Source: VAZQ01 sp963841105 (GTDB taxonomy: Bacteria; Pseudomonadota; Alphaproteobacteria; Rhizobiales; Xanthobacteraceae). From it: a DNA stretch of 64,000 nucleotides. The position numbers and the translations under genes are program-made. The notes under the pieces are model-generated. The model was given only the letters and a program-made list of their open reading frames with translations. It did not search any database and was not told where the DNA came from. Below are positions 43,093 through 51,847 of the stretch, piece by piece (position 1 is the first letter of the stretch; each line of letters starts with the position of its first letter). Location: positions 124,001-188,000 of the forward strand of contig CAWJCB010000001.1 in NCBI GenBank assembly GCA_963841105.1. The letters run 5' to 3'.

Positions 43093-44604
43093 ATGGTTGC
43101 AAACATCCATGGGATAATCTGGATAATCTTCCGTGGCGTGAGCATCCCCATGTTTCCAGGCAGCATTACTCTTCGGCAGGCCGGCGGTCTGCCTCACTCC
43201 ACCGCTTGCGCAGCCAACCGCCTCGCGTTCGACCTCAGCCCAGCGCCGCCGGCGAGCGGCGAGCGAGAGCTTCCATTGCTTGTAAGCCCCCCGCTTGCCG
43301 GGATGCGGGAAGAGACCACCCCATGGGGTGTGCAATCCGGCATTACTCTCACCGTTCATGATGACCTGGACGAGATCGGCGCGCAGTGGAAACGCTTCGA
43401 GCAGCAGGCCGACCACACCGTCTTCCAGTCTTTTCAGTGGCTCGTCCATTGGCAACGCCACATTGGGATGCGGCGGGGGACGATACCGGCCATTGTGGTT
43501 GGCCGTACGGCCGATGAAGAGATTCTCTTCATTCTCCAGCTCGCCGTCGAGACGCAAGGCGCAGTCCGCCGATTGACCTGGCTCGGTTCACAGCTGTGTG
43601 ACTACAACGCGCCGCTGCTTGCCGAGCACTTTTCGGCTCGGGTGAGCGCGGAACGCTTCTTGCTGATCTGGCGCGACGTGCTGGCGCTCTTGCGCGCCGA
43701 TGAGCGTTTTCGCTTCGATCTGGTCGACCTCGTGAAGATGCCCGAAAGCGTCGGCGAGCAGCGCAATCCATTCATGGATCTGCCCGTGCGCGCCCATCCC
43801 AGCGGCGCCTATATCGCCAGTCTGGGGCACAGCTGGGACGAGCTCTACGCGCAACGACGGTCCGCCTCGACGCGCAAGCGCGAGCGCCGTCAGCTGCGTC
43901 AACTCGCAGAGCATGGCCAGGTATGTTTCCTCCAGCTGGAAGATGCGCAAGAGCGGACGCGCACAGTAACCACGCTGTTGGAGCAAAAATCGCGCGCGCT
44001 TGCCCGCATGGGAGTTGAGGATCCGTATCTCAGACCCGGGCGCCGCAACTTCTTCTTCGCCGTCGCCAGCGATCCCGCGATGCGCCAGCTCATCCATGTC
44101 AGCCGGCTCGACGTGGGGGGGCAGATGGCAGCGGCAAGCATCGGGCTGAAATACCGCAATTGCTATTATCTCATCTTGTCGAGCTACGAGGCAGGTGAAT
44201 TATCGCGCTTGGGCCCGGGCCGCGCCCACCTCCATGAGCTCATGCGCCACGCAATCGAGCAGGGGTTTGCGTGGTTCGACTTTACGGTCGGCGATGAGCC
44301 CTATAAACGCGACTGGTCGGACATCGAGCTTGCTCTGCACGATTATTTGACGGCAGTCACTTTGCGCGGCCGGGTGCTCGGTCTGCTGACAAGGCAATTT
44401 CGACGTGCCAAGCGTTACATCAAACAGTCTCCGCAGCTGTGGCGGGCCTTCAGCAAGGCCAGAGCGCTCGCCGGCGTCTTCACTAAGCTCGGTCTAGAGT
44501 CACATTCTCGCGCGTCATGCCCCGCGGATGCGGGGCATCCAGTAATCCCGCCAGTCCAGGTGGACAACAGTGGGCTGACAAGCGAGCGTGTTAGCCCTCA
44601 CTGA
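43093..44604 (+). CDS. GNAT-family acetyltransferase, CelD/BioF2-like, with repeat-derived C-terminus
   Basis: A 503-residue protein. The conserved part runs from about residue 88 (LTVHDDLDEIGAQWKRFEQQADHTVFQSFQWL) to about 464, including GARNFFF-like RPGRRNFFFAVAS and the acetyl-CoA-fold segment LIHVSRLDVGGQMAAASIGL, FDFTVGDEPYKRDW. It matches CelD-type proteins proposed to act in exopolysaccharide or envelope modification. From codon 465 (KLGLESHSRASCPADAG) to the stop, the sequence is the dispersed repeat at 44485, so the native C-terminus is lost or extended. The start is uncertain: ATG 43093 or ATG 43150. Confidence 0.72.
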   Translation: MVANIHGIIWIIFRGVSIPMFPGSITLRQAGGLPHSTACAANRLAFDLSPAPPASGERELPLLVSPPLAGMREETTPWGVQSGITLTVHDDLDEIGAQWKRFEQQADHTVFQSFQWLVHWQRHIGMRRGTIPAIVVGRTADEEILFILQLAVETQGAVRRLTWLGSQLCDYNAPLLAEHFSARVSAERFLLIWRDVLALLRADERFRFDLVDLVKMPESVGEQRNPFMDLPVRAHPSGAYIASLGHSWDELYAQRRSASTRKRERRQLRQLAEHGQVCFLQLEDAQERTRTVTTLLEQKSRALARMGVEDPYLRPGRRNFFFAVASDPAMRQLIHVSRLDVGGQMAAASIGLKYRNCYYLILSSYEAGELSRLGPGRAHLHELMRHAIEQGFAWFDFTVGDEPYKRDWSDIELALHDYLTAVTLRGRVLGLLTRQFRRAKRYIKQSPQLWRAFSKARALAGVFTKLGLESHSRASCPADAGHPVIPPVQVDNSGLTSERVSPH

Positions 44605-44662
44605 GCAGTGGCTACTGGATCGCCCGCCTGAAGCGGGCGATGACGGCCGAGAATGGACGACT
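44485..44662. repeat. Dispersed palindromic repeat, copy B (about 178 bp)
   Basis: Near copy of 13361-13540, starting AAGCTCGGTC and ending GACGACT, with the hairpins GCCCCGCGGATGCGGGGC and CGCCCGCCTGAAGCGGGCG and the core CAGTAATCCCGCCAG ... CTACTGGAT. Its first 117 bases are translated as the tail of the CelD-like protein. Confidence 0.82.
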
Positions 44663-44685
44663 AACTAAAGACACGCCCCTCGCCG

Positions 44686-46431
44686 TTACTGCTTCCAGAC
44701 CTTGAAGGCTTCGGCGAAGGCCCGCTCGCCGGGCGTTCCTTTTTCCATCGCCAGGATGGCGCGGCGATTGTTGTTGTAAACCACCGGGATGTCGAACCAG
44801 CCGCGATCCTTGAGCAGCTGGAGATTGCGTTCCTTATCGCCTTCGGCGCTGGACAGGCCGATCAGGAAAAAGCCGTTGGTGACCTTCACCGCCAACCCGG
44901 CGAGCGGCACCCCGCGCGTCTGTTCCGCCTGCTTCATCAGAATGCCGGGAACATTGGAAATACCACCGGACGGAAAGTCGGCCGGCAGCTTGAAAATGAT
45001 TTCCACAGTATGGCTCGCCGGCAGCGTCTTATCGACATTGCGGCGAAGCGACCAGGTCATGGCGATCTTGCGATCCGGCACTTCCACGTCGGCGCGGATA
45101 GCCAATTCAGGCGCTTGTCCGGGTCCGGGTGTGACAGTTTCGGTTCGCCAAATCGCTGAACCGACGAACCGCTTACCATTTGGATCGGCCGGGTCCTCCT
45201 CGTAGAGCACCACTTTTTGCGCGACTGCGGCACCTGCCGCAGTGCCGGGTGCGGGCGCGGTGCTCATTTGCCCGCCAGGCTCGATGCGGTCAGCGATCTT
45301 AGACCGCGAGGCCGAGAGTGGAGCATCGCGCGTAGCCTCCACGGCAGGCGCGCGCATCGTGCGGTAGAGCTCGACCATGTTCGGCCATTGCCAGGCAAAT
45401 ACGGCGACAAAAGCCAGCACCAGGAAACCGCCCGCAAGCCCTCGGCTTAGCTCTGGGCTCGGGCGCCAAGCCAATGCCCCCCGCCTGCCCCTCGGGTGAT
45501 CGAGCTCAGCATGTTCCGCGCGAGCAGGAGGAGCGCGACGACCCTTTGTCGAAATCGGAGCTGCGTCGTCGAGAGCAAATGACAACTCCAGCATCGGTTC
45601 GGAGAAATCATTATGCTGATATCCCTGATCCCGCGGCTCGAACGCCGGCGCTTGCGGTGATTGCGGCTCGAGCATCTGTGGCTCGTGAGGATCATAGCGC
45701 AACCGGTCTTGCTGGCGATCTTCGAGATATTCCTGATGTTGGACCTTCTGCTGGTCCTGCTGGCGGTCCTCGCCGCGATCGCGCAGGCGCGGGCCACGAT
45801 CGAGGTCCGCGGGAAACGACCGAAATCCGTCGCGCGGCGATTTGGCTCGCGCGGAGGTTTCCTCCAGGTCCACGCCGTTGGGAACGGGCTGACGGACAAA
45901 TTTGCCGCCCGGCTCCCAGCCAACGCCGCGCTCCGCCGGCCCGCGCAGAGGCAGCTGCGGTGGCGGCGGATTTACGTTGGACGAATTCGCCTCACGCCGC
46001 GGTTCCTGTGCCGGCGATCTGGATTGAATGGGCAAAGGAGGCGTTGGACGCCCCGGAGCGGGCGAAGGCGGCCGCGGCCGTCGCAAGTCCTCTTGTCGCG
46101 CCGCCGAAGTGTCAACGGAGCGTCGCGGCGCCGGCATAGACGGCTCCTCAACGTCCGGCGCCGCGCGGGGCTCTATCGGACGAATCCTCGGCGGCGGCGG
46201 CCGCTTGCCGTCAGCAAATTTGCGGGCAGCCTCCGCTTCCACCTTGCGGATCGACTCTTCGAGCGCGAGACGTTCGCGCGTGATGTCGGACTCATCCAAT
46301 GTCGGCGTCACGCCGCGCAGCTGCGTAAGCAATGCGGTGCGCGCGCGCTCATAAAGCGCACGGCGGTTCTCGCCGCTGTTCTTGTCGAGACCGGCTACGG
46401 CACGTGCGATGAGCGGATAGTAATCAGCCAT
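44686..46431 (-). CDS. Proline-rich single-pass membrane protein, unknown function
   Basis: A 581-residue protein. The N-terminus (MADYYPLIARAVAGLDKNSGENRRALYERARTAL) is a conserved helical segment, then a long Pro/Arg/Gln-rich disordered region (about 80-320), one membrane helix near 330-350 (LAGGFLVLAFVAVFAWQW) and a C-terminal globular domain (TETVTPGPGQAPELAIRADVEV ... RGWFDIPVVYNNNRRAILAMEKG). ATG 46431 is chosen as the conserved start; earlier codons read through the purA end. It follows purA on the same strand, an order I recall from related genomes. Function is unknown. Confidence 0.75.
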   Translation of the reverse strand: MADYYPLIARAVAGLDKNSGENRRALYERARTALLTQLRGVTPTLDESDITRERLALEESIRKVEAEAARKFADGKRPPPPRIRPIEPRAAPDVEEPSMPAPRRSVDTSAARQEDLRRPRPPSPAPGRPTPPLPIQSRSPAQEPRREANSSNVNPPPPQLPLRGPAERGVGWEPGGKFVRQPVPNGVDLEETSARAKSPRDGFRSFPADLDRGPRLRDRGEDRQQDQQKVQHQEYLEDRQQDRLRYDPHEPQMLEPQSPQAPAFEPRDQGYQHNDFSEPMLELSFALDDAAPISTKGRRAPPARAEHAELDHPRGRRGALAWRPSPELSRGLAGGFLVLAFVAVFAWQWPNMVELYRTMRAPAVEATRDAPLSASRSKIADRIEPGGQMSTAPAPGTAAGAAVAQKVVLYEEDPADPNGKRFVGSAIWRTETVTPGPGQAPELAIRADVEVPDRKIAMTWSLRRNVDKTLPASHTVEIIFKLPADFPSGGISNVPGILMKQAEQTRGVPLAGLAVKVTNGFFLIGLSSAEGDKERNLQLLKDRGWFDIPVVYNNNRRAILAMEKGTPGERAFAEAFKVWKQ

Positions 46432-46475
46432 CGAAAGTAAGCTTACCCGTTTTGCAGGCGGAATGCCCGCGTCAT

Positions 46476-47763
46476 TTAGCTCTCGAAGGGATTCTGCATG
46501 AGAATCGTATCTTCGCGCTCGGGGCTGGTGGATAGCAAGGCAACCGGGCACCCGACCAATTCTTCGATATGTCGTACATACTTGATCGCTTGTGCCGGCA
46601 GCTCGGCCCATGAGCGCGCGCGCGCTGTAGCCGCCTGCCAGCCTTCGACGGTTTCATATACCGGCTCAACTTCAGCCTGGGCGCGTTCGCTGGCCGGGAG
46701 ATAGTCGATTTCCCGTCCATTGAGGCGATATGCCACACAAATCTTGAGATCCGTGAACCCGTCCAGGACATCGAGCTTTGTCAAAGCCAATCCATTAACT
46801 CCGCTGGTCCGAACGGTCTGCCTTACCAGCACGGCGTCGAACCACCCGCATCTCCGAGGGCGGCCGGTCACGGTGCCAAATTCGCGCCCGCGGTCGCCGA
46901 TGAGCCGGCCGAGATCGTTGCGCTGCTCGGTGGGAAAGGGCCCCTCGCCCACCCTGGTCGTATAGGCCTTGCAAATTCCCAGCACATAATTGATTGCGGC
47001 GGGCCCGAGGCCCGAACCCGTGGCCGCTTGCGCCGCAACCGTGTTCGATGAGGTGACGAATGGATAAGTTCCGTGGTCGACGTCCAGAAGTGCTCCTTGC
47101 GCCCCTTCAAACAGTATGCGTTTGCCTTCACGCCGCTTGCGGTCGAGAAGCGACCACACCGAATCCATGTAGGGCAAAACCCGTGGGGCGACGCTCTGGA
47201 GCTGTGCTTGGATCGTGTCGGCAGAAACCGGCGCCAGTCCCATCCCTGTGCGCAGGGGATTATGGTGCGACAACAGTCGTTCAATCTTGCCCGCCAGCGC
47301 TGCCGGTTCGGCCAGATCCATGAGTTCGAATGGCGCGCCTGCCGACCTTGTCCTCATAGGCAGGGCCGATGCCACGACGCGTGGTCCCGACGCGGCTCTT
47401 TCCGGATTCACGCAGCGCGTCGAGCTCCTGGTGCAGTGGCAAGATCAACGTAGCATTCTCAGCGATTCGCAGGCTCTCCGGGGTGACCTCGATGCCTTGC
47501 GCCTTGAGCCGATCGATTTCCTCGATCAGAGCGTGCGGATCGACCACCACACCATTGCCGATCACCGAAAGCTTTCCACGCCGCACCACGCCCGATGGCA
47601 GCAGGGATAGTTTGTAGGTGGTGCCATCGATCACGAGCGTATGGCCGGCGTTATGCCCTCCTTGAAAACGTACGACGATGTCGGCCTGCTCGGACAGCCA
47701 GTCGACTATCTTGCCTTTGCCCTCGTCCCCCCACTGGGACCCAACCACGACCACATTGGCCAT
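46476..47763 (-). CDS. purA: Adenylosuccinate synthetase, one frameshift
   Basis: Joins IMP and aspartate with GTP in AMP synthesis. The P-loop is GSQWGDEGKGK, followed by the catalytic His region FQGGHNAGHT and the central GTTRRGIGPAYEDKVGRRAIR. The C-terminal part has DVDHGTYPFVTSSNT, KAYTTRVGEGPFPTE and LDVLDGF. The frame breaks at about 47324: RRAIR should continue LMDLAEP, but an extra base (CGAACTC for CGACTC in the coding strand) shifts it. As an essential gene, a sequence error is the best explanation. Confidence 0.94.
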
Positions 47764-48108
47764 GAAGCGTCTTTCCTCCGCGCGCCCGAGGCGAGCCTAA
47801 TATTGCGAGCCTGCTATTGAAGGAACAGTGGCCTACCTTGCGCGCGCCATGCCCGAGACAATGGATGCACCGGGAGCAAGCAAGCCAATCGACGTGCGCC
47901 ACAAAATAAGGCCGCACGAGCCGACTCCTGATTTTCGCGGGTCTCTGCAACCCCTTACCGCCGCCCCGGCTCACCACAACGAATGATTTGGCTCTCGCCA
48001 AGGCGACTTCGCGGCAATATCAGGGCGACAGCGGCGATTGCTCCGAGGGCCTGGTCGAGCCCGGTGTCTTGCTTTGCGTGCGTGCCTCCGGCCTCGACAT
48101 TCCAGCGC
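47764..48108. other. Intergenic region between purA and the cyclase gene
   Basis: About 345 bases upstream of purA (minus strand). A short minus-strand stretch near 47970-48080 translates as an apolar segment (LDQALGAIAAVALILPRS) with no start, which could be the tail of a lost membrane-protein gene, but this is weak. The purA promoter should lie near 47764-47850. Nothing else is recognised. Confidence 0.35.
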
Positions 48109-49080
48109 TTAGCGCACGGCGATCGGCGAGACCGTCGATCCCGTCGCCCCTCTGATCTTGAGCGGCGTCAGGATCAATGCGAATTCCTGCACGTTCTTGC
48201 CGAGCAACTCATCAAGCTTGAGGTTCTCAAGCAAGTGAACCCCGTTCACCACCAGCGCGATCTGGTGAACCGGAAGCGAGAGTTGCGGATCGGGATTTGG
48301 GGCGACCTCCACCGGCCAATTATCGGAGCCGAGGAGTATCGGGTTTTGCGCGATCAGCCACTCCGCCGCTTTGACCCCGATGCCGGGACAGGACTTCACA
48401 AAACGGGCGTTGTCCTTGCCGTAGAGTTTGCCCCACCCGGTATTGATGATGATGGCGTCAGCGGGCTTCAGCGCGAGATGCTGCTTCTGCAATGCTCCCT
48501 GAAGGTCCTCGACGGTGATCTCGTAACTGTCGCCCAGCATCTCCAGGCCCTTGTATCCGGCAACGTCGATCAGCACTCCGCGCGTGATGAAAGCGGGTGC
48601 ATTTTCCACTCCGAGCTTGGTGAACCCGGCGCGCGTCGCAATTTCGTCGGTCTTGAAGCAGTTGTAGTGGCTGCCACGATGACTTTGGTGCGCGAAGCCG
48701 TCGAACTGCGTGCCGACCTGCCCAATCTCGGAGAGCACCATCTCCTCATTGCTGCCACGCTCGTTGCTGCCGGGATTGACGAAGGTGCGCTTGAGATGCA
48801 TGTCGAACCTGCGGGGACCAAAGAACGGCATCCCGGCGCCGAGCACATGGGCGAGATCGATCACTTCGCCCGTGCGGATGAGCTTGACCGCATCGAGCAC
48901 GACCTGTGGTTTCATGAGATTACCGGCCCCGCGCTCATCGCCGGCTCCCCATTTCGAGGGGCATCGCGCGCTATCGGAGGGAACGGTCCAGGACGCGGAT
49001 GCCGTTGGAGCTTGAGCTTGCGCCGCCGCCGGCGTCAAAAGCGCTGCCAACACCGCAGCACCTATAGTGATGCGAATCAT
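48109..49080 (-). CDS. Cyclase family protein (kynurenine-formamidase-like), exported
   Basis: A 323-residue protein of the metal-dependent cyclase family. The signal peptide is AAVLAALLTPAAAQA. The family motif, usually HxGTHxDxxxH, is GQVGTQFDGFAHQSH here, and HYNCFKTDEI, GVLIDVAGYKG, GDAIIINTGWGKLY-like ADAIIINTGWGKLY follow. It should hydrolyse a cyclic or amide substrate. ATG 49080 has AGGGA seven bases upstream; the longer reading frame lacks a signal-like N-terminus. Confidence 0.85.
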   Translation of the reverse strand: MIRITIGAAVLAALLTPAAAQAQAPTASASWTVPSDSARCPSKWGAGDERGAGNLMKPQVVLDAVKLIRTGEVIDLAHVLGAGMPFFGPRRFDMHLKRTFVNPGSNERGSNEEMVLSEIGQVGTQFDGFAHQSHRGSHYNCFKTDEIATRAGFTKLGVENAPAFITRGVLIDVAGYKGLEMLGDSYEITVEDLQGALQKQHLALKPADAIIINTGWGKLYGKDNARFVKSCPGIGVKAAEWLIAQNPILLGSDNWPVEVAPNPDPQLSLPVHQIALVVNGVHLLENLKLDELLGKNVQEFALILTPLKIRGATGSTVSPIAVR

Positions 49081-49452
49081 GACGTTTTCCCTGCGATAGA
49101 TTTTCCGCTTGCTATCGACTGGCAAGAACGGCGGAACGATGCGCCTTCGCCAATGCGCTTGCAAGGTGGCTCGGGTGCGCAAAGCGCATGTCAGGACCAT
49201 CCAAGATCAGTGTTCACCCGAACGATCTCAAACTAAAATCCCTTAGTGATTCGCCCCTTCGGGCTGCGTCGATCCTGCGGGAGCGAGAGCGTCTGTCTCG
49301 TGCTTCGACCGCAGACTCCGCCGCTGACCTGGGGCGGCGGTAGTCGGCGAACGCTTCTCCAGTGGTGGCACGTTCCTTGCTTTTGCACCGATCTTGCGCA
49401 GATCCGTTCATTCCCGCGTGTTGTCAGCAAGCCTGCAGCATGGAGGCTGGAC
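49081..49452. other. Intergenic region, divergent promoters
   Basis: About 370 bases between the divergent cyclase gene and the small secreted-protein gene. It contains no convincing gene. Short complementary words (CCCCTTCGGGC; GCCGCTGACCTGGGGCGGCGG) are visible but do not form a clear terminator or riboswitch. Confidence 0.35.
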
Positions 49453-49860
49453 ATGTGGACTTTCGCCCGCACTTTGGCGGTTGCATTGTGGAGCACGATT
49501 ACGACCCTCGCCTTTGGCGCATTCCTCGCAGGCGAGTGGCCAGCGATGGCGCAAGAACGCCATCATCCCCCGCAGGACATGGAGTTGCATGAAAAATTCT
49601 ACTCCACCTGGTTCATGCCTGACGAGCCGAGCAAGTCCTGCTGCAACAAGGCCGATTGCTATCCCACGCTGGTGAAATATCAGGATGGCCAATGGTGGGC
49701 GATGCGCCGGGAGGACCACAGGTTTATCCCCATCCCGTGGAAGAAGGTCGAAGTCAATCGCAATAACCCGGACGGCCGCAATCATTTGTGCGCGCCACCG
49801 CCGTTTTCTCATTACGCTCCCAATACGGTGTTCTGTTTCGCACTCGGCGGAGGCATATGA
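49453..49860 (+). CDS. Small exported Cys-containing protein, unknown function
   Basis: A 135-residue protein with a signal peptide (LAVALWSTITTLAFGAFLAGEWPAMAQ). The mature domain contains SCCNKADCYPT, EDHRFIPIPWKKVEVN, HLCAPPPF and VFCFALGGGI, with five Cys that could form disulfides or bind metal. I recall similar small proteins in related rhizobia, without a known role. ATG 49453 has GGAGG six bases upstream. Confidence 0.78.
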   Translation: MWTFARTLAVALWSTITTLAFGAFLAGEWPAMAQERHHPPQDMELHEKFYSTWFMPDEPSKSCCNKADCYPTLVKYQDGQWWAMRREDHRFIPIPWKKVEVNRNNPDGRNHLCAPPPFSHYAPNTVFCFALGGGI

Positions 49861-49867
49861 CGCAGAT

Positions 49868-50000
49868 GTCAGATGCCGGCATGCGGGGGCATCCAGCAGC
49901 CTCGGCTGCTGCTCGATTGAATCTCGCCGACCGCCCAGCAAGTGCATCCCCACAACGAGCGGTGGTTACTGGATCGCCCGCTTGAAGCGGGCGATGACAC
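49868..50000. repeat. Dispersed palindromic repeat, diverged relative of copy A
   Basis: Contains GCCGGCATGCGGGGGCATCCAGCAGCC, a central GATTGAATCTCGCC, and GGTTACTGGATCGCCCGC with the hairpin CGCCCGCTTGAAGCGGGCG. It separates the small secreted-protein gene from the convergent serA. Confidence 0.72.
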
Positions 50001-50031
50001 AGCACAGAGCTCTCACGCCGGCGAAGCGTGC

Positions 50032-51618
50032 TTAAAACTTCAGCTGCCTTGCCTGCTGGACCTGCGGCAGCGCTCGCAGCGTCTCGAGCACATGCGGCGG
50101 CAATTCGCCGTCGATCTCGATCAGGGAAATAGCATTGCCCCCCGGCTTGTCCCGACCGAGATGGAATGTCGCAATATTGATGCCGGCATCGCCCAATGTG
50201 GATGCGGAATGCCCAATGAAGCCGGGCCGATCAACATTGGTGACATAGATCATGTTGGCGCCGAACTCGGCATCCATGCGGATGCCCTTGATGTTGACGA
50301 TGCGCGGCCGGCCATCGGCAAAGACCGTGCCGGAAACGAAACGGGTCTGGCGCTCGGTGGTCAGGCTGACCGTGATGAGGTTGTCGAAATCGCCGGCGGC
50401 GGCGCGCGTCGTCTCCTCGATGATGATGCCGCGCTCGGCGGCAACAATCGGCGCTGAAACCACATTCACCTCCTGCAGCATGGGCCGCAACAGCCCGGCA
50501 ATTGCCGCCGAGGTCAAGGCTTTGGTGTTCATCCCGGCGACGTGGCCTTCGTAGGAGAGATGAACCGTCTTGATGCCGGTCTCGGTGAGTTGGCCGGCGA
50601 AGGAGCCGAGCTTTTCCGCGAGATCGATGAAGGGGCGCAGACGCGGCGCCTCTTCCGCGCTGATCGAGGGAAAATTCACCGCATTCGAGATTGCCCCGTT
50701 CAGAAGATAATCCGACATCTGCTCGGCGACCTGCAAGGCGACGTTTTCCTGCGCCTCGGCGGTGGCCGCACCGAGATGCGGCGTGCAGACGACATTGGGA
50801 TGTCCGAACAGCACATTCCTGGTGGCCGGCTCCTCGGTGAACACGTCGAAAGCGGCCCCGGCGACATGGCCGCTGTCGAGCGCGGCGCGCAAAGCCTCTT
50901 CGTCCACCAGTCCGCCGCGGGCGCAATTGATGATGCGCACCCCCTTCCTGGTGGCGGCGATGGCACCGGAGTCCAGTATGTTCTTCGTTTTGTCGGTGAG
51001 CGGCGTGTGCAAGCTTATGAAATCAGCGCGGTGGAGCAACTCCTCCAAACCGGCCTTTTCCACGCCCAGCGCCTGAGCGCGTTCGGGCGGAAGAAATGGA
51101 TCGTAAGCGATCACCTTCATCTTCAACCCAAGCGCCCGGCTCGCGACGATCGCACCGATATTGCCGCAGCCGATGATGCCAAGCGTCTTGCTGGTGATCT
51201 CGACGCCCATGAAGCGGTTCTTCTCCCACTTGCCCGCCTGGGTGGAGGCATCCGCCTGCGGTATCTGCCGCGCCAGCGCCAGCATCAGCGTGATGGCGTG
51301 CTCGGCCGTCGTGATCGAATTGCCGAATGGGGTGTTCATCACAATGATGCCCCTCCCCGTCGCCGCGGGAACATCGACGTTGTCCACTCCGATACCGGCG
51401 CGTCCGATCACGCGCAGGTTCTTTGCCTTGTCGATGAGAGCAGGCGTCACCTTGGTGGCAGAACGAATGGCAAGGCCTTCGAATCCGCCTATCACATTTG
51501 CAAGCTTTTCCTTGTCGCCGCCGAGCTTAGGCTGGAAATCGACTTCGATGCCGCGATCCTTGAAAATTTGCACGGCGGCGGCAGAGAGCGCATCTGAAAT
51601 GAGGACTTTTGCGGCCAT
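50032..51618 (-). CDS. serA: D-3-phosphoglycerate dehydrogenase (long form)
   Basis: First enzyme of serine synthesis from 3-phosphoglycerate. Its 528 residues match the long form with substrate-binding, NAD-binding, intervening and C-terminal ACT domains. Marks are IGRAGIGVDNVDVPAA, GCGNIGAIVASRALGLK, HTPLTDKTKNI, INCARGGLVDEEAL and CTPHLGAATAEAQ (His of the Glu-His pair). The ACT domain (YVTNVDRPGFIGHSASTLGDAGINIATFHLGR) allows serine feedback. ATG 51618 is preferred over 51642. serC lies upstream on the same strand with a repeat between. Confidence 0.94.
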   Translation of the reverse strand: MAAKVLISDALSAAAVQIFKDRGIEVDFQPKLGGDKEKLANVIGGFEGLAIRSATKVTPALIDKAKNLRVIGRAGIGVDNVDVPAATGRGIIVMNTPFGNSITTAEHAITLMLALARQIPQADASTQAGKWEKNRFMGVEITSKTLGIIGCGNIGAIVASRALGLKMKVIAYDPFLPPERAQALGVEKAGLEELLHRADFISLHTPLTDKTKNILDSGAIAATRKGVRIINCARGGLVDEEALRAALDSGHVAGAAFDVFTEEPATRNVLFGHPNVVCTPHLGAATAEAQENVALQVAEQMSDYLLNGAISNAVNFPSISAEEAPRLRPFIDLAEKLGSFAGQLTETGIKTVHLSYEGHVAGMNTKALTSAAIAGLLRPMLQEVNVVSAPIVAAERGIIIEETTRAAAGDFDNLITVSLTTERQTRFVSGTVFADGRPRIVNIKGIRMDAEFGANMIYVTNVDRPGFIGHSASTLGDAGINIATFHLGRDKPGGNAISLIEIDGELPPHVLETLRALPQVQQARQLKF

Positions 51619-51654
51619 GGCGATCCCGGTGCTACGAGGCAATGATCATCAATA

Positions 51655-51775
51655 CCACCAGCCTCGTCCTGAGGAGCCCGCGTAGCGGGCGTCTCGAAGG
51701 ACGGCCGCAACCGAGATCGCGCCGGTGGCCATCCTTCGAGACGGCGCTGCGCGCCTCCTCAGAGGTCTGTGGGTT
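51655..51775. repeat. Palindromic repeat (CTTCGAGACG type)
   Basis: CCTCGTCCTGAGGAGCCCGCGTAGCGGGCGTCTCGAAGGACGG and, in the other orientation, CATCCTTCGAGACGGCGCTGCGCGCCTCCTCAGAGG. Each half contains a hairpin (GCCCGCGTAGCGGGC; GCGCTGCGCGC) and the halves are inverted copies. It lies between serC and serA. Confidence 0.75.
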
Positions 51776-51847
51776 TTCGAATTGATTGGCTTCATGGCAT
51801 CGATCGTCTAGCCCTCTGCCAAAAAGTACGCCAGCGGGCAACCCGCA

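Noticed and set aside
44686..46611. Longer form of the Pro-rich membrane protein starting at 46611
   Set aside because: The extra 60 codons read through the 3' end of purA; ATG 46431 begins a coherent conserved-looking N-terminus.
47651..48001. Minus-strand 116-codon frame upstream of purA
   Set aside because: It overlaps the start of purA in another frame and has an Arg/Gly/His-rich, shadow-like composition.
13361..50000. CRISPR array from the recurring hairpin repeats
   Set aside because: Copies are kilobases apart, differ in length and have no regular spacers or cas genes.
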